In this document: positions 1 through 11,155 of the stretch, in pieces
Layout of the letters: each line of letters begins with the position of its first letter
Numbering within the stretch: the stretch's first letter is position 1
NCBI GenBank assembly: GCA_964017045.1
Contig: OZ024797.1
Location: forward strand, 15,272,863 to 15,336,862
From: Omphiscola glabra
Lineage: Eukaryota > Mollusca > Gastropoda > Lymnaeidae
Length of the DNA: 64,000 bases
Direction: 5' to 3'
The notes under the pieces: generated by a model
Databases searched by the model: none
What the model was told of the DNA's origin: nothing
What the model saw: only the letters and a program-made list of their open reading frames with translations
Translations under genes and position numbers: made by a program

Positions 1-465
1 CGATGCGAGACAAGACATGGAGATAATTATAGTGTACATGCGTACAGATGAGGGGGAAAAGGGGCGGGGGGGTGTGTGTGCGGGGGTCTTAAAAGTGAAT
101 CAATATGTTGAGATATTTTGACACATTGGCCAGACACCTGAGACTTGTGGGTAGACAGCGCACCTTGAGTGGCCAACATTGGAGACAGGGCCAGCAGCAG
201 GGGATGAAGCCCGTCGTGTCAGAACGCGTGGATGTTTTTCAGGAAACGTGCGGGTAATGCGTTGACTTACCACATGACAAGATAAGTCCCTTATCGTGTT
301 CCAATCCACACTTCTCTTGTTCACCTCTTGTGCTTTAGCTGTTCAACTTTTATAGTATTAGATAAATGAACACACATACACTGGGACTAATGTTTGAACA
401 TTTTCAGAGATGGAAACAACAGGATTTTTTTACATGTCTTCTCTTAATTCATGACGGTTCTATCG
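1..465. other. Unique sequence, nothing recognised
   Basis: AT-rich sequence with a G-rich run near 50-90. The short open frames on both strands have no recognisable domain, no compositional bias and no splice context, so I call no gene here. Confidence 0.5.
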
Positions 466-473
466 ACTTAGGT

Positions 474-797
474 CATCGGTTCTCAACCTGTGGGTCGCAA
501 CCCATTTGGGGGTCGAACGACCCTTCACCAGGGGTCGGCATAGGACCATCGGAAAACACGTATACTCTACAGTTATGAAGTAGCAACGAAGATCATTTTG
601 TGGTTGGGGGTCGCCACAACATGAGGAATTGTAGTTATGGGTCGCGGCATTAGGAAGGTTGAGAACCACTGCCTTAGACAATCGGAAAACACATATTTAT
701 GAAGTAGTAAAGAAAACAATGTTATGGTTTGGGGGTCACCACAACATGAGGCACTGTATGCAAGGGTCGCGGAATTGGGAATTGTTGAGAACCACTG
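474..797 (+). mobile_element. SPIN-like non-autonomous hAT element with internal duplication
   Basis: The left end reads catcggttctcaacctgtgg and the right end gaaccactg preceded by a ggttgag-type motif, so the termini are inverted repeats. An 8 bp target duplication flanks it: acttaggt (466-473) and acttaggc (798-805), 7 of 8 matching, as expected of hAT transposase. The interior (gggtcgaacgaccctt, accatcggaaaacac, caccacaacatgagg, gggtcgcggcattaggaagg) agrees with my memory of the SPIN non-autonomous consensus. The 3' part occurs twice in tandem (about 538-671 and 671-797), so one element has two right ends. It has no coding capacity. The family call is from memory and not verified by alignment. 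Confidence 0.85.
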
Positions 798-805
798 ACT
801 TAGGC

Positions 806-2409
806 GGTTCTTAAAAAAATTCTGACAATTTCCTTTACAATCCACGAAAGAAAATACAACAATTACAAATATTACTTTGATTAATTAATCCGTGGAAGAC
901 AACAGCTGTTGTGTGAAAAGAAAACATTTGAACTTTATGGCAACGCAAAAGATTGAGCACCACGTCATTGCAGCTTGTATTGGAAACCAGCATCACTTCA
1001 TTATAACAGTGAATTATTTCTAATGTTTCTACAACGCCATTTGCACTCCCTGACGCCTTTAGAGCCCACGAGTCTTGTTGTATCCTATCATTAAAATTCA
1101 ACACAATTTTAAACGAATTCTAAAAAAACAAGAGATGGATTAACGGATTTACCCAATCTCTGCCAGAAACTGCCAGACAAAAACCCCGCCATTTGTCAAA
1201 CTGATGGCTGTGTTTATTTTGATGCCATATTTGATGCGTTTTCCCGTCAGCCCCCGGGGCCCCCTGTTTTAATGATTCCGTTAATGCCAGACAAAGTTAA
1301 TGACGGTTTCCGCTGGGATAACTCCGTGACGCCCAGGGGCGCGTAACGCCAACACGACTCCACGAGTGCAGTTTCCTGGCCTCTTTATTTTTTTAAGCAG
1401 GTAAAGAAATTTGAAAGGCCGTGTAATAATTACCCCCCCCCCTCTGTTCCCCCAGAGGTCAAGGTGTGGTATGGGGGGTGGGGATTGTTGTGCTTAGCCC
1501 GACATAAGAGGTGCATTAAGGAACGTTTTTTGTGAGTACGTGTTGCCATGGTGACACTAACAAACGGACCATAAATTGTGTCAAGCGTTCTGTCTGTCTT
1601 TTTACAACGGATTCCTGATTTCTACAACATGTTGTTCTGTTGACTTCATGGTGGCCGGGTAATGGATGTGGGGGCTGGTGGGGTGGGGGCACGAGTATTG
1701 CTGTAAATTCATCACTTCCCAGTCTTTGTCTAAAAATGTATTGAAGTATTTTGGATATTTTATATTTGTACGTCGAATGTTGAGTCTAGGATATCATGCA
1801 GCTACAATTGATTGAAAGTGTAAACAAATATTTTGAATAGAAAATGTTGGGCAAACATAAAGTTACTTGTGGATTAAATATGATGTTTGGACATTTGAGT
1901 TTAATTGAGGAAAGCTAAGGAAAAATGCGTGACTTTATTAAATTTTCTCCAGGCAGTAATGTTATCATACGATTATATCATACCATTATATTATGTGAAA
2001 GTGAAAATTTGTTTGTGGATTTGTTCCACCTACGTTTCTACGTGGGTAAATGGATGCTGACCAGCTTGGCATACATATCCATCAATATCCAGAATGAAAT
2101 ACTGGCGGATTTTGAGCTTTGAAAAATATTTCGTTTGGTGCAGGGTTCTCAAAATTTCGTTGTTGTTTTTTTTAAAAATGAGCTTATATATAAATATAAC
2201 TTCAAACACTGGCCGCAGCATTGATGAATGGATCTAAAACATACTTAGTATGCAAACACTTTTTTATCCATGTTGAAATTCTGGTGGTAAAAAAACTCAT
2301 CACATGGACTACTTTGTGGCTGGGGGCCAACATTTCCTTTTTCATTCCATTTTTTTTTTTTTTTTGGTGTTGGTCCGGCTTATGTTTTAACATCGGTTAA
2401 TGGATCTTG
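806..2409. other. Unique AT-rich sequence, no gene recognised
   Basis: Mostly unique sequence. The stretch about 1140-1400 is less AT-biased and contains several TAAT-type words, so it could be regulatory, but nothing shows this directly. Small open frames lack any recognisable domain. Confidence 0.4.
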
Positions 2410-2503
2410 GCGCACATATTGATCATTATCAAAGCGCACATATTCATCATTATCAAAGCGCACATATTCATCATTATCAAAGCGCACATATTCATCATTA
2501 CCA
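2410..2503. repeat. Tandem repeat, 23 bp unit, 4 copies
   Basis: The words gcgcacatattcatcatta and tcaaa repeat every 23 bp from 2410, the first copy differing by one base and the last being diverged. A G homopolymer follows at 2519-2536. Confidence 0.9.
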
Positions 2504-2627
2504 AGAATGAAATGATTGCGGGGGGGGGGGGGGGGGTAACTTTACAAGTTATTCCTTTTTAGCCGGTTGCCCCATTTCGTTCTTTCTTAATAAAGCTATA
2601 TAAATATCAATACACTTACACAATACT

Positions 2628-2839
2628 ATAGGTTCTATGTGACTTGATGGATCTAGGTCTGGTTTGGTAGCATCACCATTATAGGTTCTATGTGAATTGA
2701 TGGATCTAGGTCTGGTTTGGTAGCATCACCATTATAGGTTCTATGTGAATTGAGGGATCTAGGTCTGGTTTGGTAGCATCACCATTATAGGTTCTATGTG
2801 AATTGATGGATCTAGGTCTGGTTTGGTAGCATCACCATT
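2628..2839. repeat. Tandem repeat, 53 bp unit, 4 copies
   Basis: Each unit starts ataggttctatgtga and ends gtagcatcaccatt. The four copies are nearly identical, with single substitutions at gaattga/gacttga and gatgg/gaggg, which suggests recent expansion. Confidence 0.9.
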
Positions 2840-3057
2840 CAGAGTCCGTATTGAAATATCGGTGGATTTAAAATTAATAATATACAAACCATTCAGGGCT
2901 GGTCTAGAATTTTCCAGAAAATTTGATACTTTTAAAAAGCTATAGCTGTGGGACTCTCAAGCAATGGGACAACGTTTAAACTTTAACTCCATTAATTTAT
3001 CCGAACGATTTTTATGTGCCCCCTATCTCAGGCATAACTAAAATGGTGAACTTATGG

Positions 3058-3195
3058 GACGCCACAACCGCTATAAATTCAGTTTGTGTATTGCACTGGA
3101 CGTCATAATGCCTCATTTGCATGCTGGTAGATCCCCCCCCCCCCCCGCCCCATCACTCTGGAAGCTTGAAAAATCCTTTCCCTCTTCCACGATGC
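3058..3195 (+). repeat. Dispersed repeat, copy 1
   Basis: The segment with cacaaccgctataaattcag, tgcactggacg and catttgcatgctg is closely matched at 42819-42890. The following piece (ctggaagcttgaaaaatcc) is matched at 43506-43540. The two pieces are separated by about 600 bp at the second site but are nearly adjacent here, so the second copy is rearranged or interrupted. Family unknown. Confidence 0.6.
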
Positions 3196-3396
3196 AAACT
3201 CTGCACCCCTCAATTTGAAGAATAAAAGTGATACAAGGTGGACAACCCCCAACGCCCCCACCCCTGACTCTGCCCACCGGAACATCTGAGGGGGACATTG
3301 AAAGTAACGTTGAGGATTGGTCTATTTGGACTTTAAAGCTATTAGAAATTTCGTCAAACAAAATACTTACTAATGAACGTATGGCACCTATCTCGA

Positions 3397-3475
3397 AAAC
3401 CTATTGTAAAAGATTTTTTAAAACCTATTGTAAAACCTATTGTAGATCCTATTGTAAAACCTATGGTAAAACCCT
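3397..3475. repeat. Short degenerate tandem repeat, cctattgtaaaa unit
   Basis: The word cctattgtaaaa recurs about six times with small insertions between 3397 and 3475. Confidence 0.7.
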
Positions 3476-3740
3476 TTGATTTACTTTAATAGATTTCGAC
3501 CCCCCCCCCCCCCCCCCAACAATCCCCGAAAATAAAAATTAACCAAAATAACCAAAAATCTTTGGACGAATGTTTCTGACACTAGAGCCAATAAATCAGT
3601 GGAATCTCTTTGAACATAGAAACAGTTAAAACTTGTTCACAAAAAACTTCGGAAACAGGTTTTAATACATTTTTAAAGCAAATTTGATTGCCATAGACCT
3701 TTTAATATGGGAAACTTGGTGCCACAAGAAGAATGATGAC

Positions 3741-3790
3741 CAGAGCCGTCGTATGACTCTTGGAGGCCCCCTGCCACTTTTCGTGTATTT
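3741..3790 (+). mobile_element. Possible left end of a short hAT element (partial)
   Basis: cagagccgtcgtatg matches the left terminus of the complete 99 bp hAT element at 28823-28921 (cagagccatcatatg). No matching right end or target duplication is visible downstream, so this is at best a truncated copy. Confidence 0.35.
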
Positions 3791-3848
3791 TTTGTTTTTT
3801 TTTCCACCTGCTTTCAAAGTTGATAGTTTACATTTCTCTCCATATCAC

Positions 3849-3993
3849 AACATTTGGTCCTACAACATTTGGTCCTACAACATTTGACCCTACAACATTT
3901 GGTCCTACAACATTTGGTCCTACAACATTTGGTCCTACAACATTTGGTCCTACAACATTTGGTCCTACAACATTTGGTCCTACAACATTTGGT
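3849..3993. repeat. Tandem repeat, 15 bp unit, about 10 copies
   Basis: The unit ggtcctacaacattt repeats head to tail with one variant copy (gaccctacaacattt). Because 15 is a multiple of three, it opens a reading frame on both strands (FGPTT and VVGPN polymers). I regard these as artefacts. Confidence 0.95.
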
Positions 3994-4077
3994 CCCTTAG
4001 ATATCCAGAAGATAAAGTGCCGTAACTGTGGGCCCCACAGCATCTAGTGGTCGTGGACTCTCTCAGCATCTTAGGCA

Positions 4078-4120
4078 CCCACACGCACACTCACACACGC
4101 ATGCGCGCACGCACTGTCCA
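4078..4120. repeat. CA/CG-rich purine-pyrimidine microsatellite
   Basis: Alternating cacacgcacactcacacacg followed by catgcgcgcacgcac. This is the type of alternating sequence that can adopt left-handed DNA. Confidence 0.7.
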
Positions 4121-4519
4121 TATATACCTGGGATGCGTACTGAGACATGACTCCCCTGGGATGAAACCATGGAGCCGAGACGCCTCACTTGAGTGACCGC
4201 CCTGGAGGAAACCTTCAGACATGGTTAAAATTCAAACCATGGGGTCGGCGCAAGGTTGAATAGTCGGCCCCGGGACGAGGGCTCCCCGGGGGGTCCCGAG
4301 AGTAAAGATAACGATCGGGAAGTAAATGATGCTTCCAAGAGTGAATGATGGTGTTAGTGAGCGGGTGCTACTAGGTGCTCGTCCCACAGGAAAATTGTTT
4401 TATAATGACAGATAAACGAATGGTGTATAGGGTGTATCTGGCGTGGGCAGGGGGGATTAAGCATGTTGTTGGAGTGGTGCGTGGGGATGAGGTGGTTGGA
4501 GAGGTGCGTGGGACTGAGG

Positions 4520-4900
4520 TGCTTGATAGAGAGGTGCGTGTAGAGAGATACATGGTGGAGCGTTGAGTGGTGGAGAGGTGCATAGGGGAGAGGTGCGCTG
4601 TGGAGCTATGCAGTGAAGAGAGGTGCGTTGTGGAGAGGTGCATGTGGAGAGATGCGTGGTGGAGAGATGCGTGGTGGAGATATATGGTGGATATTAGCGT
4701 GGTGGAGATACATGGTGGATATTAGCGTGGTGGAGATACATGGTGGATATTAGCGTGGTGGAGATACATGGTGGATATTAGCGTGGTGGAGAGATTTGTG
4801 GCGAAGAGATGCGTAGTGGAAAGATATATGGTGGAGAGTTGCGAAGTGGAGATATGCGTGGTGGAGAGATGCGTGGTGTGGAGGTGCTTAATGGAAATGT
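4520..4900. repeat. Degenerate G/A-rich tandem repeat
   Basis: Words gtggagagatgcgtg and gtggagatacatggtggat recur throughout. The cleanest part is about 4670-4790, where a unit of about 32 bp (ggtggatattagcgtggtgg core) is repeated four times. Confidence 0.8.
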
Positions 4901-5039
4901 TTATTAGATTGGCGTATCGACCTCTTTAGTGTTGCGAATTTTGTTTAGCACACACACAAAATTCAAGTAAACGTATGTACAAATAAAAATTATTGTCCCA
5001 GTAACAAGGGTTATCAAAGGGTTTTACTGTATTATAAAG

Positions 5040-5915
5040 TATCCAAGCAGTGAGCATTTGATAACTTTAGACCCAGTCTAAAACAATCTATTACATGTAT
5101 GCATGGGGTAGTCAGTTTGTTGAGAACAATAGACCCAGTCTAAAACAATCTATTGTATGTTTGCATGGAGTAGTCGGTTTGTTGATAACTATAGACCCAG
5201 TCTAAAACAATCAAGTACGTGTTTGCATGGGGTAGTCAGTTTGTTGAGAACAATAGACCCAGTCTAAAACAATCTATTACATGTTTGCATGGAGTAGTCG
5301 GTTTGTTGATAATTATAGACCCAGTCTAAAACAATATATTGCAGGTATGCATGGAGTAGTCGGTTTGTTGATAACTATAGACCCAGTCTAAAACAATCTA
5401 TTGTATGTTTGCATGGAGTAGTCGGTTTGTTGATAACTATAGACCCAGTCTAAAACAATCAAGTACGTGTTTGCATGGGGTAGTCAGTTTGTTGATAACT
5501 ATAGACCCAGTTTGAAACAATCTACTGTATGTTTGCATGGAGTAGTCGTTTTTTTTTATAACAATAGACCCAGTCTAATACAATCAATTACGTGTTTGCA
5601 TGGAGTAGTCAGTTTGTTGATAATGATAACTATAGACGCAGTTAAAAAAATATATTGTATGTTTGCATGGAGTAGTCGGTTTTTTTATAACAATAGACCC
5701 AGTCTAAAACAATCTATTGCATGTATGCTTGGGGTAGTTTGTTGATAACTATAGACCCAGTCTAAAACAATCTATTACATGTTTGCATGGGGTAGTTTGT
5801 TGATAACTATAGACCCAGTCTAAAACAATCTATTACATGTTTGCATGGGGTAGTTTGTTGATAACTATAGACCCAGTCTAAAACAATCTATTGCATGTAT
5901 GCATGGGGCTGTTTA
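5040..5915. repeat. Tandem repeat, about 62 bp unit, about 14 copies
   Basis: Each unit contains tatagacccagtctaaaaca, then a variable atct-attg-atg segment, then tgcatggagtagtcggtttg. Copies vary in the middle (gagaacaat or gataactat) and in length; the final copies lack part of the agtcggt segment. The variant units alternate rather than cluster. Confidence 0.92.
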
Positions 5916-5919
5916 TCAA

Positions 5920-6779
5920 TAGATTGAAACCAGAAACGCGGTGAAAAGTTGGGAATGGCAAAAAAGTAGGACGGGTTTGGCGTTAAGATAAAACAAAAAA
6001 AAAGTCCTCACGAGATGTGACAGTCAGTGCCACGTGGGAGATATGGGAAATTACATTTTCATGACGTGAATTTTTCGGTAATTCCCAGTGACAGGCGCAC
6101 AAAAACATTTGTCGACTGTTATTCTCCTGTCTGCTGAGTAACATTGAAACAGACAGGAAGGTAAACTTACGGCTTAGATGGTTTCTAACAAAATTTAAGA
6201 AGAAAATTTAAACGTTAAGGTGGTACGATGTTCTTAGAACAAAGCAATCGATAATATGGAAATAATTATAACAGTAAATAGTTACCCAGTTTTGGAAAAA
6301 GAAGGCTATTTGTGGCAATGGAGTGTGATGTTGGTTTAATAATTATTTGAGAAATCTTAGACGATTTTAGCCTTTCGACACATCTATGTTCTTAAAATAA
6401 GACACTGTCATTCGCATTCATGGCTGCTAAAAGTTGCTAGGTTGTAGTTCATGCTCAACATTTTGCAAACTTCAACTGCATATTTTGGCCCTGGACATGG
6501 CGCTTTTGACATCCCGCTAAAACTCATTTTAAACAAGATACAAAAATCTTGATAAGAAATCGTTTAGTCTAAACGTCTATGGCGCTCTGTATTCACTGTT
6601 ACAAAACTGAGCTATCATACGTGTCTAACATTTTAATAATAAAACAATTTAAAAAAAACTATAATAAAAAATGAATGATAAACATTACAAAGTAATGTAC
6701 CAGACATTTAAACAAAAACATTTTTTTTTTCATTAAGTTGGCCAATGAAAAATATTCAATGCTGGATATTGCAAAATTG
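5920..6779. other. Unique AT-rich sequence, no gene recognised
   Basis: No domain, tRNA or transposon terminus is recognisable. A short imperfect inverted repeat (gggaaattac with ggtaattccc, about 6045-6086) is present but unremarkable. Confidence 0.4.
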
Positions 6780-6974
6780 CAAACAGCAAAAATCTTGTCA
6801 CGCCAGCAAAATCACACAAACAATTCGGTTATCGGGACAACGTCACGTGACAGTCCCGATTGTGTTCCTTACTCACTGGCGGCCACACGTGTTGTCGGTC
6901 TGATTATGGTGTTAATTTGTACACGTCTGGTTTATCAGTCTGTAGCACACGGATGCAATTAACCCAAACTTACG

Positions 6975-7160
6975 CAACTAACGCGACGGACGTCACTGAG
7001 CCGACTCACGCAACAATTTCAACTGACGCGCGTATTCCTTCGGAGGCGTCACTAGCCCGACTGAATCAATTAAACCCAAAGGACGTCACTAGCCCGACTG
7101 ACGCATCCAACGCAAAGGACATCACTAGCGCTACTGACGCAACCAACTCAAAAGACTTAC
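6975..7160. repeat. Degenerate minisatellite with gacgtcact words
   Basis: ggacgtcactagcccgactg and close variants recur about five times at intervals of about 27-36 bp. A 101-codon open frame (6860-7165) covers it and reads as Thr/Asp/Ala-rich repeats. Nothing supports a real protein. Confidence 0.6.
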
Positions 7161-7357
7161 ACTAACCAGACGGGCGTCTCTAAAGCAGCTGATGACGAAA
7201 GCTCGGTTGAAGACACTAACCCGCTTAGTAAAGTTGTAAAGTACATGCGAAGCCGTACGTAACTATGTCACTTTAGATCAGGGCTACACGACCGTTGTTG
7301 CACGGCACACAGGTAAGCCGTGAGATGATGCCAGGTAGGACTCGAAAATGCGGTGAG

Positions 7358-7672
7358 CAGAAAAAAAGTCACAGGAAAAAAAGTCACAGAAAAAAAGTCA
7401 CAGAAATAAAGTCACAGGAAAAAAGTCACAGAAATAAAGTCACAGGAAAAAAAGTCACAGGAAAAAAAGTCACAGAAAAAAAGTCACAGAAATAAAGTCA
7501 CAGGAAAAAAGTCACAGAAATAAAGTCACAGGAAAAAAAGTCACAGGAAAAAAAGTCACAGGAAAAAAAGTCACAGGAAAAAAAGTCACAGGAAAAAAAG
7601 TCACAGAAAAAAAGTCACAGGAAAAAAAGTCACAGGAAAAAAAGTCACAGGAAAAAAGTCACAGAAGCATTC
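7358..7672 (+). repeat. Left arm array, 15-16 bp gtcacaggaaaaaaa unit
   Basis: About 20 copies alternate between gtcacaggaaaaaaa and gtcacagaaaaaaa or gtcacagaaataaa variants. It is the left arm of the foldback element. Confidence 0.95.
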
Positions 7673-7689
7673 AGTCATCAGCTATCTTA

Positions 7690-8250
7690 AATAAATTCTG
7701 AAAAGAGTGGTGGGATCCCGTTTCCTAATGGGATCCCATATCCCATCGGGCTGTCCACCCCAAATGGTATCCCATATCCCATTGTAATCCCGATCCCAAT
7801 CGGATCCCGACCCCATTGGGTTACAGATCAAATTGAGAACCCAATCGGGATCCCGTTTCCAAATCGGAAATTGAAATGTGGGATCCCGATCCCATTGGAA
7901 TCCCAACAACATTGGGATAACGATCCCGATTGGTATCCCATTAGGATCCCGACCCCATTGGGATCCTGATCCAGATTAGGATCCCGTTTCCAAATGGGAT
8001 CCAAACGGGGATTCTGACCCCATTGGAATCCCGACCACATTGGGATACCGATCCTGATCCCTTTCCCTAAAGGATCCCATCTGGATCCTGAACCCATTGA
8101 AAATTTTGACGGCATTGGGATCACAACCCCATTGGGTCCCATTCCCGATTGGTATCCCTTTCCAGAAAAGGATCTCATTGGGATCACAACCCCATTTGGG
8201 ATCTCGACGCCATTGGGATCCCGACCCCATTGGGATCCCGAACCCATGTA
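7690..8250. repeat. Degenerate array of palindromic gggatcccg words
   Basis: Variants of cattgggatcccgacccc recur roughly every 16-18 bp, many containing the palindrome gggatccc. It is the core of the foldback element. Minus-strand open frames here (for example 7828-8301) read as Gly/Asp/Pro-rich repeats and are artefacts of the array. Confidence 0.85.
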
Positions 8251-8374
8251 AAAAGCCTTGGTGGAACAGAGCCACCCACAAATCCACAAACCCAAAAACA
8301 TTCACTGTTATATATGATATGATATATGATTTATATAATAAGCACTGAAAATTAGGAGTTTATATGATACATAT

Positions 8375-8436
8375 TTTGTGACTTTTTTTCCTGTGACTTT
8401 TTTTCTTGTGACTTTTTTCCTGTGACTTTTTTTCCT
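8375..8436 (-). repeat. Right arm array, inverted relative to the left arm
   Basis: Four copies of tgtgactttttttcc, the reverse complement of the left-arm unit, ending at the element terminus cctacaa. Confidence 0.93.
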
Positions 8437-8619
8437 ACAATCGAAAATGCCTCCACAAGGAGGACAAGTACAGAGTAACTGTAGACATGTACATTTTAGA
8501 TTGTGATAATGACAAAATTTAGCCGGGTTAAGACAGTTCTCTATCAGTATATGACTGGCAGGTCCCTCACGTTTAAGTGAAACAAAGCAACTAAAACTTG
8601 GTACTATGATGGTGGAGTA

Positions 8620-8671
8620 ACGGAGAGCTGGAAATGTAGAGCTGGAGATGTAGAGCTGGAGATGTAGAGCA
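8620..8671. repeat. Short tandem repeat, tggagatgtagagc unit
   Basis: Three to four copies of a 14-18 bp unit (gagctggagatgtagagc). Confidence 0.7.
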
Positions 8672-9054
8672 GACGTCGGAAAACTACAGTGTGCGGACGG
8701 ATTGGATTCGGCCCTTGTCTTCGGTTTTCCAGACGCCAAGAGTTAACTGAGTTAAATTAATAATTGATATCAAAGTATTCACAAAGTTAGAATCAATATG
8801 AATCAACACCTGTGTGAAAGGCGTATTTGTGTCCCATTTCCGCCAGGCGGAATCAAGAGATTTCCACTCCTTGATGCAATTCTCTCGTGGAAAATTGTTT
8901 TCGGTATAATGAATATTAGTGCTATGAAATTTTCCACCGAATAAATTTTTTAAAATTATAATTTGTAATTTGAATTTTAAATCAATCAATGTTGCTTCAC
9001 TCCATTGGAAAGCGGGATAGATCCACATAAGAGGCCAATGAACACCTGAGTTTG

Positions 9055-9195
9055 TGTAAAGAGTGCAAGTATGTGTAAGGAGTGCATTATGACATGAGAC
9101 AGCAGTTTGTGTAAGGAGTGCAGTCTGTCATGAGACAGCAGTTTGTGTAAGGAGTGCAGTCTGTCATGACACAGCAGTATGTGTAAAGAGTGGTG
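9055..9195. repeat. Tandem repeat, 36 bp unit, about 4 copies
   Basis: Unit contains gtaaggagtgcagtctgtca and gacagcagtttgt; the outer copies are diverged. Confidence 0.85.
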
Positions 9196-9439
9196 CAATC
9201 TGACAGCTGTTCCGGGACCGTTTCGACGATCTCGTTGCCAGGTAATAATATAAATATTCCAAAACACGTTTTATTGTGTTGTTGATTAGTTTCCAACTGA
9301 AATTAAAAGTGATCGATCTACAATCCATTATATATAGTGAAGTGATTGATCTTCAATTAAATATATATGACTGATATGTTTGTGTATGTGGGTCCCAGGC
9401 GGTCGATTTTCTCATTTAAATTATTTTTTTCTCTGAATG

Positions 9440-9472
9440 TGTGTGTGTGTGTGTGTGTGTGCGTGTGTGTGT
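9440..9472. repeat. GT dinucleotide microsatellite
   Basis: About 15 gt units with one cg interruption. Confidence 0.9.
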
Positions 9473-9639
9473 CGGGTAATGTTTTGGGGGGTGGGAGTCG
9501 GGTAATGTTAGACATAAATAAAGTGGTGTAGCGATTTGTGTCAGATGTATTGCATGTTTTATGCTATGTTTTATGTCATGTTTTATGCTAGAAAAAAAAA
9601 TCTAAATATAAAAACATGAAATGATAAATTTGCTCGATG

Positions 9640-9936
9640 GTTTGTTTCCTGTTTGTTGTTTCCTGTGGGTTGTTTCCTGTTTGTTGTTTCCTGTGGGTTG
9701 TTTCTTGTGGGTTGTTTCCTGTTTGTTGTTTCCTACTTGTTATTTCATGTGGGTTGTTTCCTATTTGTTGTTTCCTGTGAGTTGTTTCCTGTGAGTTGTT
9801 TCCTGTTTGTTTTTTCCTGCTTGTTGTTTCCTGTGGGTTGTTTCCTGTTTGTTGTTTCCTGTGGGTTGTTTCCTGTGGGTTGTTTCCTGTTTGTTGTTTC
9901 CTGTGGGTTGTTTCCTGCTTGTTGTTTCCTGTTGAT
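9640..9936. repeat. Tandem repeat, 15 bp unit with two alternating variants
   Basis: Units gtttcctgtttgttg... and gtttcctgtgggttg alternate irregularly, about 20 copies. The unit length keeps all frames partly open, producing spurious Cys/Phe/Leu/Val-rich frames on + and Asn/Lys/Gln/Thr-rich frames on -. Confidence 0.93.
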
Positions 9937-10074
9937 TTCCTCGGGCATGGGAATACAATCGTTTTGACACAGACAATTGGCCACGTGCGACATTAATGAA
10001 CTAAAGTCTTAGGTGAGTTGGTTTACATTATAAAACAAAATCTTCATTTATATCTTTGGTGAATTACATGACAC

Positions 10075-10905
10075 AGACTGCATGCCACCGACCACATGAC
10101 ACCGACTACATGAAACCGACTACATGACACCAACTACATGACACCGACTGCATGACACCGACTGCATGACACCGACCGCATGACACCGACTACATGACAC
10201 CGACCACATGACACCGACCACATGACACCGACCGCATGACACCGACTGCATGACACCGACCGCATGACACCGACTGCATGACACCGACCGCATGACACCG
10301 ACTGCATGACATCGACTACATGACCCCGACCACATGACACCGACCACATGACACCGACCACATGACACCGACCACATGTCACCGACCACATGACACCGAC
10401 CACATGACACCGACCACATGACACCGACCACATGACACCGACCACATGAAACCGACCACATGACACCGACCACATGACACCGACCACATGACACCGACCA
10501 CATGACACCGACCACATGACACCGACCGCATTACACCGACCGCATGACACCGACCGCATGACACCGACCGCATGACACCGACCGCGTGACACCGACCGCG
10601 TGACACCGACCGCGTGACACCGACCGCGTGACACCGACCGCATGACACCGACCACATGACACCGACCACATGACACCGACAACATGAACCCGACCACATG
10701 ACACCGACCACATGACACCGACCACATGACACCGACCACATGACACCGACCACATGACACCGACCACATGACACCGACCACATGACACCGACCACATGAC
10801 ACCGACCACATGACACCGACCACATGACACCGACCACATGACACCGACCACATGACATCGACCACATGACACCGACTACAATTCACAGACTACATGACAC
10901 CGACC
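10075..10905. repeat. Tandem repeat, 14 bp unit, nearly 60 copies
   Basis: Unit ccacatgacaccga with variants gactgc, gaccgc and gaccgcg. Variant units form blocks: tgcatg/cgcatg near 10140-10300, cgcgtg at 10580-10640 and cacatg elsewhere. This suggests local amplification of single variants. The several long minus-strand frames (up to 250 codons, Cys/Arg/Val-rich) arise because 14 bp cycles through all three frames without a stop. Confidence 0.95.
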
Positions 10906-11155
10906 ACATGACACCGAGTATATATACAGCGACAATATTACACAAACGATATGACAACGAATATATGCCACGGAGTATATGACACAGATTATATAACACC
11001 GAGAATGTGACATCAACAATATGACATAGACTGTACGACACAAACTATGTGACAATGACTGTATGACACCAACTATATGACATAGACTATATGACACAAA
11101 TTATATGACATAGACTGTATGACACCAACTATATGACATAGACTGTATGACATGG
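10906..11155. repeat. Diverged extension of the 14 bp array
   Basis: Looser copies of atatgacatagac and atgacaccaac-type words continue from the 14 bp array with much lower similarity. This looks like an old edge of the same array. Confidence 0.7.

Larger units (their letters stand above)
7352..8440. mobile_element. Foldback element, copy 1 (ggtgagc...cctacaa family)
   Basis: A perfect 10 bp direct repeat, tcgaaaatgc, lies at 7342-7351 and 8441-8450. The segment between them starts ggtgagcagaaaaaaagtca and ends gactttttttcctacaa, so its ends are inverted repeats. The left arm (about 310 bp) is a tandem array of a gtcacaggaaaaaaa unit. The right arm (about 60 bp) is the same unit inverted, so the element can fold back with unequal arms. 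The core is a second tandem array (gggatcccga words). A second copy with the same ends is at 55073-56166. The 9-10 bp target duplications fit Mutator-like (MULE/Phantom) transposition; this class assignment is inference. Confidence 0.8.

Noticed and set aside
6860..7165. Thr/Asp/Ala-rich protein
   Set aside because: The frame follows a degenerate minisatellite with gacgtcact words; no signal peptide or domain.
8684..9028. 114-codon minus-strand frame with mixed composition
   Set aside because: Protein-like in part but no family recognised, AT-rich, and no splice or promoter context.
10120..10886. Cys/Arg/Val-rich minus-strand frames that look like a cysteine-repeat protein
   Set aside because: Produced by the 14 bp array in three phases.
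10075..10905. CRISPR array
   Set aside because: There are no unique spacers between repeats; units are directly adjacent. The same applies to the other arrays, and the DNA is eukaryotic in character.
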